Below, piece by piece: positions 38,014-47,888 of a stretch of 64,000 nt of DNA; positions within the stretch are counted from its first letter, which is position 1, and every line of letters begins with the position of its first letter. The notes beneath the pieces were generated by a model. The model ran no database searches and was not told where the DNA came from. It saw only the letters and a program-made list of their open reading frames with translations. Source of the DNA: Hylemonella sp. (GTDB lineage Bacteria; Pseudomonadota; Gammaproteobacteria; Burkholderiales; Burkholderiaceae_C); assembly GCA_030680575.1 (NCBI GenBank), contig JAUXVI010000043.1, positions 31,623 to 95,622 of the forward strand, read 5' to 3'. The position numbers and the translations under genes are program-made.

Positions 38014-39984
38014 ATGGCTCTCAAACCAACCACCGACTATTCCGAAGGTTCCATCCGCGTCCTCAAGGGGCTGGAGCCGGTCAAGCAGCGTCCGGGCATG
38101 TACACCCGGACCGACAACCCGCTGCACATCATTCAGGAAGTGCTGGACAACGCGGCCGACGAGGCGCTCGCCGGCCATGGCAAGAAAATCAAGGTCACGC
38201 TGCACAGTGACGGCTCGGTCAGCGTCGAGGACGACGGCCGCGGCATTCCTTTCGGCCTGCACCCGGAGGAAAAGGCGCCGGTGATCGAACTGGTGTTCAC
38301 CCGTCTGCACGCCGGCGGCAAGTTCGACAAGGGCAAGGGCGGTGCCTACAGCTTCTCCGGCGGCCTGCACGGCGTGGGCGTTTCCGTGACCAACGCGCTG
38401 GGCAAACGGCTGGAAGCCACCAGCTACCGCGAAGGACAGGTGGCGCATCTGGTGTTTGAGGGCGGCGATGTGACCGAGCCTTTGGTCACGCGCCCGGCCG
38501 GTGAGGGCGACCGCAAACAGGGCACCACGGTGCGCGTCTGGCCCGATGCCAAATACTTTGAGTCGGCCGCCCTGCCGATGGGCGAGCTCACCCACCTGCT
38601 GCGTAGCAAGGCGGTGCTGATGCCGGGCGTGAGCGTGTCGCTCATCAACGAAAAGACGCGCGACACCCAGACCTGGCAGTACAAGGGCGGCCTGAGCGAC
38701 TATCTGATGCAGACCCTGAGCGCCGACCCGGTGATCCCGCTGTTCGAGGGCGAGGGTTTTGCCGACGGCGCCAACGACAGCTTTGCCGAAGGCGAAGGCG
38801 CGGCCTGGGCCGTGGCCTTCACTGAAGATGGCGCACCGGTGCGCGAGAGCTACGTCAACCTGATTCCCACCAGCGCTGGCGGCACGCACGACAGCGGCCT
38901 GCGCGACGGCCTGTTCAACGCCGTCAAGAGCTTCATCGAGTTGCACAGCCTGCTGCCCAAAGGCGTCAAGCTGCTGCCGGAAGACGTCTTCGCCCGCGCC
39001 AGTTATGTGCTCTCCGCCAAGGTGCTGGACCCGCAGTTTCAGGGCCAGATCAAGGAGAGGCTGAACTCGCGAGATGCCGTGCGTCTGGTCTCCAGCTTCG
39101 TGCGCCCGACGCTGGAGTTGTGGCTGAACCAGCACGTCGAGTACGGCAAGAAGCTGGCGGAGCTCGCCATCAAGGCGGCGCAGACGCGCCAGCGCGCCGG
39201 CCAGAAGGTCGAGAAACGCAAGGGCTCCGGCGTGGCCGTGCTGCCGGGCAAGCTGACCGACTGCGAAAGCCGCGACACCGGCCACAACGAGGTCTTCCTG
39301 GTCGAGGGCGACTCGGCCGGTGGTAGCGCCAAGATGGGGCGTGACAAGGAATGCCAGGCCGTTCTGCCTTTGCGCGGCAAGGTGCTCAACACCTGGGAGG
39401 TTGAGCGCGATCGCCTGTTTGCCAACACCGAGATTCACGACATTGCGGTGGCCATCGGCGTCGATCCGCACGGCCCCAACGACACGCCCGACCTCTCTGG
39501 CCTGCGTTATGGCAAAGTCTGCATCCTGAGTGATGCCGACGTCGACGGCTCGCACATCCAAGTGCTGCTACTCACGCTGTTCTTCCGCCACTTCCCCAAG
39601 CTGATCGAGACCGGCCATGTTTACGTGGCCAAGCCGCCGCTGTTCCGCGTCGATGTGCCGGCGCGCGGTAAGAAGCCGGCGTCCAAGGCCTATGCGCTGG
39701 ACGAGGGCGAGCTCACCGCCATCCTCGACAAATGCGCCAAGGACGGCGTGGCCAAGGAGCGCTGCCAGATCAGCCGCTTCAAGGGCCTGGGCGAGATGAA
39801 CGCCGAGCAATTGTGGGACACCACGCTCAACCCCGACACCCGCCGCCTGCTGCCGGTGGAGCTTGGCGCGGTCGATTTCGCCCAGACTGAAGCCCTGATC
39901 ACCAAGCTGATGGGTAAAGGCGAGGCGCAATCGCGCCGTGAGTTGATGGAGCTGCACGGTGACTCGGTCGAGATTGACGTGTAA
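38014..39984 (+). CDS. parE: DNA topoisomerase IV subunit B
   Basis: 656 residues. The GHKL ATPase has VLDNAADEALAG near residue 42, the Gly-rich lid GGLHGVGVSVTNAL near 115 and Lys in the QTK-type loop. The TOPRIM domain has EGDSAGG near 430, PLRGKVLN and DADVDGSHI. The C-terminal end is short, as expected for ParE rather than GyrB. With ParC it decatenates sister chromosomes. The ATG at 38014 was chosen over a leader that is open but reads as nonsense. Confidence 0.95.
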   Translation: MALKPTTDYSEGSIRVLKGLEPVKQRPGMYTRTDNPLHIIQEVLDNAADEALAGHGKKIKVTLHSDGSVSVEDDGRGIPFGLHPEEKAPVIELVFTRLHAGGKFDKGKGGAYSFSGGLHGVGVSVTNALGKRLEATSYREGQVAHLVFEGGDVTEPLVTRPAGEGDRKQGTTVRVWPDAKYFESAALPMGELTHLLRSKAVLMPGVSVSLINEKTRDTQTWQYKGGLSDYLMQTLSADPVIPLFEGEGFADGANDSFAEGEGAAWAVAFTEDGAPVRESYVNLIPTSAGGTHDSGLRDGLFNAVKSFIELHSLLPKGVKLLPEDVFARASYVLSAKVLDPQFQGQIKERLNSRDAVRLVSSFVRPTLELWLNQHVEYGKKLAELAIKAAQTRQRAGQKVEKRKGSGVAVLPGKLTDCESRDTGHNEVFLVEGDSAGGSAKMGRDKECQAVLPLRGKVLNTWEVERDRLFANTEIHDIAVAIGVDPHGPNDTPDLSGLRYGKVCILSDADVDGSHIQVLLLTLFFRHFPKLIETGHVYVAKPPLFRVDVPARGKKPASKAYALDEGELTAILDKCAKDGVAKERCQISRFKGLGEMNAEQLWDTTLNPDTRRLLPVELGAVDFAQTEALITKLMGKGEAQSRRELMELHGDSVEIDV

Positions 39985-40060
39985 GTCGCTATGGATGTGA
40001 TAGCTGTCTATGCATGACACACGGGGGCCAGATGTGTATTTGGTATGTTTTCTCGCCACG

Positions 40061-40136
40061 GCGGTGAATTCGGCATGGGCGGCCGCCTCATGGTGGAGTA
40101 CCACAAATCGGCGTCCACCCATGCCGAATTCACCGC
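40061..40136. repeat. 76-bp hairpin between parE and parC
   Basis: A perfect 19-bp inverted repeat (40061-40079 with 40118-40136, arm GCGGTGAATTCGGCATGGG) is extended inward by a further 8 positions with two mismatches. The centre closes with GTGG/CCAC around AGTA (40093-40104). The whole unit can therefore fold as one long stem. No T-tract follows. It is larger than a terminator and looks like a palindromic mobile element or a strong transcript-processing site inside the parE-parC operon. Confidence 0.7.
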
Positions 40137-40148
40137 TAACCCGGGCGT

Positions 40149-40179
40149 GCCAAGGTATTGGGCTTCACGAGACCTTGGC
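40149..40179. repeat. Second hairpin upstream of parC
   Basis: Perfect 8-bp arms GCCAAGGT and ACCTTGGC around a 15-base loop, 12 bases after the large palindrome and 79 bases before the parC start. It may be part of the same element. Confidence 0.5.
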
Positions 40180-40258
40180 GTACCAGTGGATAGTGTCTGC
40201 GTCGCCGCGAGCGAAATAGAGCCGCTCTCAATGCGGAAGTTAACCCCAAAAGACCAAA

Positions 40259-42646
40259 ATGACCGACCAACCCACGCTCGAATTCAGCCCGCCCGGTGAC
40301 AGCGGTGACGACCAACTCAACCTCGCCACTTACGCCCAACGCGCCTACCTTGAATATGCATTGAGCGTCGTCAAGGGGCGCGCGCTGCCCGATGTGTGCG
40401 ACGGCCAGAAGCCGGTGCAGCGGCGCATCCTGTACAGCATGTCGCGCATGGGGCTGGGCTTTGGCGGACCCAACGGCAACACGGGTGCCAAACCGGTCAA
40501 GTCGGCGCGGGTGGTGGGTGATGTGCTGGGCCGGTTTCACCCGCACGGCGATCAGGCCGCCTACGACGCCTTGGTGCGCATGGCGCAGGATTTCTCGCAA
40601 CGTTACCCGCTGATCGACGGGCAGGGAAATTTTGGTTCCCGAGACGGCGACGGTGCCGCGGCGATGCGTTACACCGAAGCGCGGTTGGCGAAGATCACCA
40701 GCCTGTTGCTCGATGAAATCGACGAAGGCACGGTCGAATTCATACCCAACTACGACGGCTCGACCGAAGAGCCGCGCCAGTTGCCCGCGCGCCTGCCATT
40801 CAACCTGCTCAACGGCGCCAGCGGCATTGCGGTGGGGCTGGCGACCGAAATTCCCAGTCACAATCTGCGCGAAATTGCGGACGCTTGCGTGGCCCTGGTC
40901 AAGAGCCCCAAGCTGAGCGACGACGAACTGTTTGCCTTGATTCCGGGGCCGGATTACCCGGCGGGCGGTCAGATCATCAGTTCGGCGTCGGACATCGCCG
41001 ACGCCTACCGCAGCGGACGCGGCTCGTTGAAGGTGCGGGCACGCTGGAAGATCGAGGACCTGGCGCGTGGTCAGTGGCAGTTGATCGTCACGGAGTTACC
41101 TCCCGGCGTCAGCAGCCAGCGTGTGCTCGAAGAAATCGAGGAACTCACCAACCCCAAAGTCAAGACCGGCAAGAAAGCCTTGTCACAGGAGCAGACCCAG
41201 CTCAAGGCCAGCGTGTTGGCGGTGCTGGACCTGGTGCGTGACGAATCCAGCAAAGACGCGGCGGTGCGCTTGGTGTTCGAGCCCAAGACCAGCCGTATCG
41301 AGCAGAGCGAGTTGATCACCACCTTGTTGGCCAATACCAGTCTGGAAACCTCGGCGCCGATCAACCTGACCATGATTGGTCTGGACGGCCGGCCGACGCA
41401 GAAATCGTTGCGCCAGATGCTGCTGGAGTGGATCGAGTTTCGCCAACGCACGATCGAGCGGCGCTCGAATCACCGTTTGGCCAAGGTGCTGGAGCGCATT
41501 CACATCCTCGAAGGCCGACAGTTGGTGTTGCTCAACATCGACGAGGTGATTGCCATCATTCGCCAGTCGGACGAGCCGCGCGCGGCCCTGATGGCGCGCT
41601 TCAAGCTTTCCGAGCGGCAGGCCGAGGACATTCTGGACATCCGCCTGCGCCAGTTGGCGCGGCTGGAGGCGATCAAAATCGAGCAGGAGCTCGCGACGCT
41701 GCGCGCCGAGCAGACCCGCCTGGAAGAAATTCTGGGCAACCCGGCCAGCTTGCGCCGTCTGATGGTGAAAGAAATAGAGGCGGATGCCAAGTTGTTTGCC
41801 GATCCCCGGCGGACCTTGATCCAGGCGGAGAAGAAGGTGGTGCTGGAAGTGCGCGTGGTGGATGAGCCCGTCACCGTGGTGGTCAGCGAAAAAGGCTGGG
41901 TACGCGCGCGCACCGGCCACGGCCACGACGCCGCCAGCTTCGCCTTCAAGGCGGGTGATGGCTTGTATGGCACCTTTGAGTGCCGCACCGTGGATACGCT
42001 GCTGGTGTTCGGCAGCAATGGTCGCGTTTATTCGGTGCCGGTATCGGCACTGCCCGGCGCACGCGGCGACGGTCAGCCCGTCACGACCTTGATTGAACTG
42101 GAGGTCGGTACCCAGATCGTTGCGTACTTTGCCGGACCCGGCACCGCAGTCTTGCTGCTTAGCAGCTCAGCCGGTTACGGTTTCCTGGCCAGTGTCGAGG
42201 CCATGGTGTCGCGGCTCAAGGCTGGCAAGGCTTTTGTGAGCTGCAATGCGGGTGAGACCATGTGCCGGCCCTCCGTGGTGTCCGGTACGGTGGGCAGCGC
42301 ATCCGGGCCGGCCGGTGGTTTGGTGGCCAAGCCTTTGACGCCGGCAACCCACGTCGCCTGCGCGTCCATGGGCGGGCGTATTTTGACGTTCGAGATCAGT
42401 GAACTCAAGAGCATGAACAACGGTGGGCGCGGTTTGATGCTGATCGATCTCGAAGCCAAGGACACACTGGCAGGCGCCGCGGCATATACCCGCAGCGTGC
42501 GCATCGAAGGCATCGGTCGCGGTGGCAAGGAGCGCGACGAGACCTTGGAGATCCGAAGTCTGAACAATGCTCGAGCGTTGCGCGGGCGCAAGGGCAAGGT
42601 GGCCGATCTTGGTTTCAAGCCAACACGTGTCACACGCCTTGAGTGA
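40259..42646 (+). CDS. parC: DNA topoisomerase IV subunit A
   Basis: 795 residues. The breakage-reunion domain starts [35 protein letters not shown]. The quinolone region ([25 protein letters not shown]) follows, and the catalytic Tyr is in [10 protein letters not shown] near residue 138. A long coiled coil around 400-500 and a degenerate beta-pinwheel C-terminal domain complete it. Some 40 residues longer than E. coli ParC. Works with ParE upstream, from which it is separated by 274 bases containing large hairpins. Confidence 0.95.
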   Translation: MTDQPTLEFSPPGDSGDDQLNLATYAQRAYLEYALSVVKGRALPDVCDGQKPVQRRILYSMSRMGLGFGGPNGNTGAKPVKSARVVGDVLGRFHPHGDQAAYDALVRMAQDFSQRYPLIDGQGNFGSRDGDGAAAMRYTEARLAKITSLLLDEIDEGTVEFIPNYDGSTEEPRQLPARLPFNLLNGASGIAVGLATEIPSHNLREIADACVALVKSPKLSDDELFALIPGPDYPAGGQIISSASDIADAYRSGRGSLKVRARWKIEDLARGQWQLIVTELPPGVSSQRVLEEIEELTNPKVKTGKKALSQEQTQLKASVLAVLDLVRDESSKDAAVRLVFEPKTSRIEQSELITTLLANTSLETSAPINLTMIGLDGRPTQKSLRQMLLEWIEFRQRTIERRSNHRLAKVLERIHILEGRQLVLLNIDEVIAIIRQSDEPRAALMARFKLSERQAEDILDIRLRQLARLEAIKIEQELATLRAEQTRLEEILGNPASLRRLMVKEIEADAKLFADPRRTLIQAEKKVVLEVRVVDEPVTVVVSEKGWVRARTGHGHDAASFAFKAGDGLYGTFECRTVDTLLVFGSNGRVYSVPVSALPGARGDGQPVTTLIELEVGTQIVAYFAGPGTAVLLLSSSAGYGFLASVEAMVSRLKAGKAFVSCNAGETMCRPSVVSGTVGSASGPAGGLVAKPLTPATHVACASMGGRILTFEISELKSMNNGGRGLMLIDLEAKDTLAGAAAYTRSVRIEGIGRGGKERDETLEIRSLNNARALRGRKGKVADLGFKPTRVTRLE

Positions 42647-42652
42647 GGCCGT

Positions 42653-43120
42653 ATGATGCAAGGGCTGGCTGGCGGTCAACAGTCGGCTTACTTTTTTTGG
42701 GCCGGTGCGATGGGTAACGGAGATGGAATCATCTTTCTGGGGGACGACTCCGGTGCCAAAGGGGCGGCAGGCGTTGGTGTCTCGCCAAGGCTTGGGCCAG
42801 GCCAGGAAGCTAGGGGCGCGCCCCGCAAGGCGGTGAGTGGTCGGGTCAGGGTCGTCACCGATTCCGGGGTCAAGCAGGCTGGGCGCTTGGTGGACATGTC
42901 CGCCCTTGGCTTTTGCGCCCTGTTGGACGACCCGGTCAAGGCCGGCGTCTTGTGCCTGATCGATTGCGAGGTGACCGTGCGGGGATCACCTGGGGCCATT
43001 TCAGCCATAGCCAAGGCGATTCAGAGCATTCTGGTCAGCGGCAAGGGCTATCGCGTTGGCTTCCAATTCACAAGAATCAGTGACGGAAGCAGCGATGTCG
43101 TCCGGGCATTGTTATCCTGA
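42653..43120 (+). CDS. PilZ-domain protein
   Basis: 155 residues. After a Gly-rich N-terminal part of about 55 residues comes a PilZ-like barrel: RKAVSGRVRV near 58, GRLVDMSALGFCALLDD near 77 (the D-x-S-x-x-G motif) and a late strand GYRVGFQFTRI. PilZ domains bind cyclic di-GMP and steer motility, pili or exopolysaccharide. The leading Arg pattern is RK-x4-R rather than the strict RxxxR, so ligand binding is not certain. Six bases after parC. Confidence 0.72.
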   Translation: MMQGLAGGQQSAYFFWAGAMGNGDGIIFLGDDSGAKGAAGVGVSPRLGPGQEARGAPRKAVSGRVRVVTDSGVKQAGRLVDMSALGFCALLDDPVKAGVLCLIDCEVTVRGSPGAISAIAKAIQSILVSGKGYRVGFQFTRISDGSSDVVRALLS

Positions 43121-43121
43121 G

Positions 43122-43216
43122 ACCTTGCGGGACAGACCTTCAGCTCTGTCCTCAACTGATCGTCGGATGTTGGATGTTCACCTTGCGGGACAGACCTTCA
43201 GCTCTGTCCTCAACTG
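43122..43216. repeat. Two 37-bp direct repeats, each with a hairpin
   Basis: A 37-base unit occurs at 43122-43158 and, without mismatch, at 43180-43216, with a 21-base spacer. Each copy contains GGACAGA..TCTGTCC (7-bp stem, 8-base loop). They fill the gap between the PilZ gene and the convergent gene at 43227 and probably serve as a doubled transcription barrier. Confidence 0.8.
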
Positions 43217-43226
43217 GTGACAGGCA

Positions 43227-43586
43227 TTACTTGCCAGCAGACCGCGCGCGCGCACGGGACCGCGGCCCAAGGCCGGCTGGCAAGTAGCCTTTGAACATAT
43301 CCGTAATTCGCGCCAGTTGCTCCCGCGCCTGGGGCTCGCCGATAGCGATGGTGAGCTGGGCCATGATGGCGCCACGCAAATACCACAGGGCCTCCACGTT
43401 GCGGGCATAACAAACGCGGTTGGACACGGCATTGGTGGTGGCATCGGTTCCGCACTGATCCAGAATGGCCAGCATCGCTTCGCGAATATCTTCGCAGCGG
43501 TTATCCATGGTCGAGTCGGACACCTTTTCAGGTTGCCCCAGCAAGCCCATGAGGCTGGTTGCAATTTTTGTCAGTGTCCAATTCAT
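43227..43586 (-). CDS. Hypothetical helical protein, unknown
   Basis: 119 residues, nearly all alpha-helical. It opens MNWTLTKIATSLMGLLGQ, continues with CEDIREAMLAILDQCG and AVSNRVCYARNVEALWYLRGA, and ends in a basic tail (LGPRSRARARSAGK). Four Cys are spread over the first 90 residues without a metal pattern. No signal or membrane helix is clear. It diverges from the response-regulator gene across a 251-base gap and may be co-regulated with it. Function unknown. Confidence 0.65.
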   Translation of the reverse strand: MNWTLTKIATSLMGLLGQPEKVSDSTMDNRCEDIREAMLAILDQCGTDATTNAVSNRVCYARNVEALWYLRGAIMAQLTIAIGEPQAREQLARITDMFKGYLPAGLGPRSRARARSAGK

Positions 43587-43837
43587 GATGGCTTTTTTAT
43601 CACGATGGCGTAAGCGATCGTAAGAGAAAGTGTAACCCTTTGTGCTTGAGGCGGTGTGACGGAGTCCAGGACAACACAGCCAGCAATTGATAATAGTCAA
43701 GCGCCGACGTGGTTCTTGCGTCAACGCCCACTGCGACTTCCGGATTCGCGCCAAGCCTCGTGCAGAATTCGGACCATCCCTTCAATCTGACATACTGGCC
43801 GGATGAACCGTATCTCCCACCAAGACAAGGCAGCATC

Positions 43838-44776
43838 ATGAGCATCTTTGACCGGTTCTGGGGAACCGCAAAGAGAACTGCGACGCCAGTGGCCGTACCC
43901 GGGCATGGCGTCCCGGGCGAACTTGCGACTACCGGAGTTGGCACTGGTGAGCGGCGCAACCGCAAGCGCAAGAACGCCCGCCAGGGGGCCAAGGCGCTCA
44001 TCATCGACGACTCCGCGACGGTGGTGGCTGCACTACGCAGGATATTGCGGTCGGCCGGCTATGCCACTCGGGAAGCGATGGATGCCGAGCAGGGCTTGCT
44101 GATGATCGAGCAGGAGCAGCCGGACCTGATCTTCCTGGACATCATCCTGCCGGGCATGAATGGCTTTGGCGCGCTTCGGGTCATCCGCAAGGACCCAGTC
44201 ACGCAGCACATTCCGGTCATCATGATCAGCGGCAACGAGCACGCGACTGAGCAGTTTTATGCCAACCGGATCGGCGCCGATGACTTCATGAAGAAACCAT
44301 TCTCACGGTTTGAAGTCTTCGCCCGAATCGAATCCCTGCTTGACGCGAACCGGGTGCCACAGCGCAAGGGTGAGGCCGCGACAGAGCCGGCGCCCCGGGA
44401 CGTTTCAATAGCCGGTTCGGTTGCCCCGGCGCCGGTGGCCAGAGTGATCGAGGCGTCGGTGGTTCGCCCGGCCCCCGTCGTGACGCCGGGTCTGCCCGCA
44501 CTGGTCGCTGGCGCCCAAGGTCAGCGCCGTTGGTCCGCGCTGGACGCCCGCAAGGAACTCACCGCCATGGGGCTACAGTATTTTGATCCGGTGCAGCTCT
44601 TCGCCGCGATTCGCCGCGGTGATCAACTGGCGGTGGAGCTGTTCATGGCCAGCGGCGGCGTGGCGGTGGACGAGCCGCTGGAGGGCAAGACAGCGCTCGC
44701 CCTGGCGACGGAATTAGGAAAGACCGACATTGCACGCCTGTTTCAAGGGCAGCACGCGCAAGCCGACGCTACTTGA
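43838..44776 (+). CDS. Response regulator with ankyrin-like C-terminal tail
   Basis: 312 residues. A basic N-terminal extension (about 1-48) precedes a CheY/PilG-like receiver domain: KALIIDDSATV, the phospho-acceptor Asp at residue 101 in FLDIILPGMNGFGAL, ISGNEHATE and the Lys in FMKKPFSR. After a Pro/Ala/Val linker (about 170-232) the C-terminus reads as one to two ankyrin-like repeats (FAAIRRGDQLAVELFMASG, then GKTALALATELGKTDIARLF). There is no DNA-binding or enzymatic output, so it probably acts by protein contacts. No histidine kinase gene is nearby. The 3' end overlaps the TonB receptor gene by eight bases. Confidence 0.8.
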   Translation: MSIFDRFWGTAKRTATPVAVPGHGVPGELATTGVGTGERRNRKRKNARQGAKALIIDDSATVVAALRRILRSAGYATREAMDAEQGLLMIEQEQPDLIFLDIILPGMNGFGALRVIRKDPVTQHIPVIMISGNEHATEQFYANRIGADDFMKKPFSRFEVFARIESLLDANRVPQRKGEAATEPAPRDVSIAGSVAPAPVARVIEASVVRPAPVVTPGLPALVAGAQGQRRWSALDARKELTAMGLQYFDPVQLFAAIRRGDQLAVELFMASGGVAVDEPLEGKTALALATELGKTDIARLFQGQHAQADAT

Positions 44777-47594
44777 ACCGATACTCCGCCACAACCCCCA
44801 TCACACGACCCTGCGCGTCTCGGTAATCCTGCGGGATGATGCCACCGCCGCCCGCGCTGACCGACATCAGATTGCGGGCTTGGTGGCGATCAAACACATT
44901 GCGAACAAAGCCGCTCAGAACCATGTTCTTGATGCCGCGATAGGCGATGCTGTAGTCAAGGTTTTTGGTGTCACCGTATCTGCATTCGCCGTCCGTCCAG
45001 CCACGACTGGCGCAGTCTTTTGGCGTGTAGTACGCATCGTCCAGCGACAAGTGAAAGACCGTCCCCTTTTGGTATTTGTAGATCAAGCCGTGCGTGAAGT
45101 CGCTGTGTGTCAAGCTGGCGGTCAAATTGGCTAGCACACGGGAATTGCCTTGCAGACCGATCATGTTGACCGAGAAGCGCCTTAGGGCCAGGCTGTAGAT
45201 TCGTCGCTCCAGATAGACCGTGGCGTTGGCGCCCAGATCAAGCTTGCCCAGTGGCGTCAGCATCTGCCCACGCATCGCGAAGTCAATGCCGCTCAGTTTG
45301 GTGGCCGCACCGTTCTCAAACTTCGCTGTGAGTGTCTGCAACGCCCCGGCCGTTACTCCGTATTTCGCACGTTCGGCGGCGCTAAATGTCGGATCGTTGG
45401 CAAGCTCGCGTCGCACGATCACCCCAGCGGGCAGTTCATCTTCGATTAGCAGTGCGTCAACGAAACTCTTTTGTCCTATCTCGTTGCGACGATTGATGGA
45501 CCAGTAGTCCGCGCTGACACTCCAACCCGCCCTCGGCTGAAACACTATTCCCAGGTTGGCTGTGGTCGCTGTCTCGGGTTGCAAATCAGGGTTGCCCAAC
45601 TGGACGGTCGTTACGGCGCCGTGGCATTCACCTGATTCGACGTTATCCGCGCGCACCGCAAGCAACAATCGCTGCGGGTCGGTCGCCGCTAGCTTGGCTG
45701 CCTGGGCTCGCAAGTCCGCCACCAGAGTCATTGCCTGGGGGCAGCGTCTCGGGTCTTGAAAATTCGCCTGGAAGCCATAGTCTGCTGAATTGGCGCTTTC
45801 GACGAGGTTCGGTGCCCGAAACCCACCCTCGACCGTGGCGCGCACGGTGAAGGCGTTGTTGGGCGCTAATCGCATTCCCAGTTTGGGCGAAAAATGCGCC
45901 GCAAATCGGCTGAACTTGTCCACTCGCCCGGCCAGGTCCACCGTGACCGCATCGCTCACGGGCAGGCTCAGTTCGCCAAATACCGCGCCGGCCTTGCGTT
46001 GGTCATCCACCGCGCGCAGGCCGCCGCCGATGATGTCTCCGCTGGCCAAGAGATCGGTCGGCTGAATACTGTGACGCTCAAGGCGCAAGTCCATCCCCGT
46101 CGCCATCCGAGCATCCCCTGCCGGCATGCGAAACGCGGGGCCATTCAGGCGCGCATCCGCGAAGTGCCGCGTCACGCGGCCGTCGTAGCCATATTCCGGG
46201 AATAGGCTGTTGATGACCTCGGCGCTGTTGGGCTGACCGATCTTGTAGCCTCGATTGAAGAACAAGGGGTCGGTTCGAGACGAGTCGTAGTTGCCAATCG
46301 TTTGTCGGAATCCGCTGTCGCTGAAGCCCCCATGATCGCGCTGTTTGGTGCGCCCACCCATGGTGCCCACTGCGGCCTCCCAATCGAGCTTGTGCCACAT
46401 GCCGCGCAGGCCAGCCAGAGCGCGATGTTGGAGCGTGCGCACTGAGGTATCGCTCAAACCGTCGGCAAATCGATACCGAAGCTCCAGATTGTCTTGCCCT
46501 GAAGTGTTCAAGGGATGCCCGGCAGGCAGGCCGCGGTAGGTAAAGGTCTTCACCTCGCCCGTTGCTGGCACCACCCACTGCCCGGACCCCAACGCCGGAC
46601 CGTAGGGCGCAAACGGCGCGACGTACTGCGTGCGTGAATCCGAAAGCAGCAACTCTGCAAAAGCCCGCGTTTCGCCGGACAGTTGCAGTTGCGCGGTGTT
46701 GAACGCCGTCACGCGTTGGCCCGCCGCGATCAATTCAAAGCGGCGATAGCGGTCATACCGGCAGAGGCCATTGACGATCAAGCTCTGATCGCAACCAGCA
46801 ACCGGGCCCGGATTCGAGCCAATCAGGTTGCCCGGATAACTGAAGGTGGAGAAACTGCCCATGGCGGGGAACTTCGTCAAATCCAAATAGCTTGGGTTGA
46901 CGTACTGCAACACGTCGCGCCAGATCACACTGTCGCGCTGGTACAGCTCAATGTTGCTCATCACGTTGAAGCCGTCCTTGGCGAAGTTGCCAAGGCCCAG
47001 GCTCAAGGCCGCACCGCTGCTGCCAAACGACCCGCTGTGTTGTGAGTACTCGTGTTGAGCCCGCAGTTTGACTCCTTCGAAGCCGGGGCGAGTAATGATG
47101 TTAATCACCCCCGCGATCGCCTCCGAGCCGTAGATCGCGGATGCTCCGCTGCGCAGCACCTCAATGCGGTCTACTGCCTCCAGTGGCAGCGTATTAACAT
47201 TGGTCACGATAGAGGAATCGTGTGCCAGTGGATAAGGCGCCACGCGCCGGAAATTCAGTAATAGCAGGGTCGCGTTGGCGCCCATTGGCCCCAGCGCGGC
47301 GCCGTCGTATCCGGGGGCGGTGAAACCGGTGGTGCCCAGCTCGGTCGTACCACTCGCCGTGGGGACCAGTCGCTCCAGCGCCTCCTTCACCGTCTTGGCC
47401 CCGGTGCGGGCGATTTCTTCCCGGGTGATGATCTGCACCGGTGAACTAGTCTCGTCCTCAATCCTGGCGATATGACTGCCAGTGATCTCCACTCGCTGAA
47501 GCTGGGGTGCTGGCACGCTATTCTGCGCGAAGGCGCAAACGCAAACGGATGCGGCCAAGCTGACGGCGCCATTTCTGGCGGTGCAATTGATCAT
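44769..47594 (-). CDS. TonB-dependent outer-membrane receptor
   Basis: 941 residues. A signal peptide (LAASVCVCAFA, cleavage before QNS) is followed by a TonB-box-like stretch (QRVEITGSHI), a plug domain (SSPVQIITREEIARTGAKTV, then IEVLRSGASAIYGSEAIAGVINI) and a 22-strand barrel ending in an aromatic strand (VVAEYRFK). It lacks the N-terminal STN signalling domain of FecA-like receptors. This VQIITREEI/ASAIYGSEAIAG type often imports peptides, glycans or siderophores; the substrate is unknown. It lies downstream of a sigma/anti-sigma pair on the same strand, 294 bases away. Confidence 0.9.
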   Translation of the reverse strand: MINCTARNGAVSLAASVCVCAFAQNSVPAPQLQRVEITGSHIARIEDETSSPVQIITREEIARTGAKTVKEALERLVPTASGTTELGTTGFTAPGYDGAALGPMGANATLLLLNFRRVAPYPLAHDSSIVTNVNTLPLEAVDRIEVLRSGASAIYGSEAIAGVINIITRPGFEGVKLRAQHEYSQHSGSFGSSGAALSLGLGNFAKDGFNVMSNIELYQRDSVIWRDVLQYVNPSYLDLTKFPAMGSFSTFSYPGNLIGSNPGPVAGCDQSLIVNGLCRYDRYRRFELIAAGQRVTAFNTAQLQLSGETRAFAELLLSDSRTQYVAPFAPYGPALGSGQWVVPATGEVKTFTYRGLPAGHPLNTSGQDNLELRYRFADGLSDTSVRTLQHRALAGLRGMWHKLDWEAAVGTMGGRTKQRDHGGFSDSGFRQTIGNYDSSRTDPLFFNRGYKIGQPNSAEVINSLFPEYGYDGRVTRHFADARLNGPAFRMPAGDARMATGMDLRLERHSIQPTDLLASGDIIGGGLRAVDDQRKAGAVFGELSLPVSDAVTVDLAGRVDKFSRFAAHFSPKLGMRLAPNNAFTVRATVEGGFRAPNLVESANSADYGFQANFQDPRRCPQAMTLVADLRAQAAKLAATDPQRLLLAVRADNVESGECHGAVTTVQLGNPDLQPETATTANLGIVFQPRAGWSVSADYWSINRRNEIGQKSFVDALLIEDELPAGVIVRRELANDPTFSAAERAKYGVTAGALQTLTAKFENGAATKLSGIDFAMRGQMLTPLGKLDLGANATVYLERRIYSLALRRFSVNMIGLQGNSRVLANLTASLTHSDFTHGLIYKYQKGTVFHLSLDDAYYTPKDCASRGWTDGECRYGDTKNLDYSIAYRGIKNMVLSGFVRNVFDRHQARNLMSVSAGGGGIIPQDYRDAQGRVMGVVAEYRFK

Positions 47595-47888
47595 GAGTGT
47601 TTCCAACCGTGTGAGGGGCAGCGACCAGCCGTGTGGCAGGCCAAATCTGTCGAATTGGCGTGCCTTGATTCTCTGGTTACAACTGCTTACACGGGGTGTG
47701 GCTAGGGTAAGTCCCAGCGAATAAGGCTGGGAAGTGTGGCGGCTAGCATACAAACCATGACCCTGCCTGGTGCAGGTTTTTCTATTGCGGGCTGAGCCGC
47801 AATCCGCAGTATTTCAGTGGGAGACCGCGTTCAAAGCCCAGAGCAAGGCCCCGAGGTTCGGGACAGTCGCAACGTGAACTGCGGGCGG
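47595..47888. other. Leader region between anti-sigma and receptor genes
   Basis: The gap holds several short inverted repeats: CCCAGC/GCTGGG (47713-47731), TTGCGG/CCGCAA (47785-47802) and CCTGC/GCAGG followed by TTTTT on the plus strand near 47762-47780. No convincing housekeeping promoter was seen for the receptor, so either an ECF-type promoter or read-through from the sigma operon may drive it. Confidence 0.4.

Noticed and set aside
37999..39561. Minus-strand open frame of 520 codons opposite parE
   Set aside because: Composition-driven shadow of parE with no recognisable motif or start context.
40045..40299. Short open frame across the parE-parC gap
   Set aside because: It is created by the palindrome itself and has no ribosome site or protein-like pattern.
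43122..43216. Possible minimal CRISPR array
   Set aside because: Only two repeat copies, one spacer of 21 bases, hairpin in the unit and no cas genes; it fits a duplicated terminator better.
47762..47780. Intrinsic terminator CCTGC/GCAGG plus five T
   Set aside because: The stem is only five pairs and it points along the plus strand, where no gene ends.
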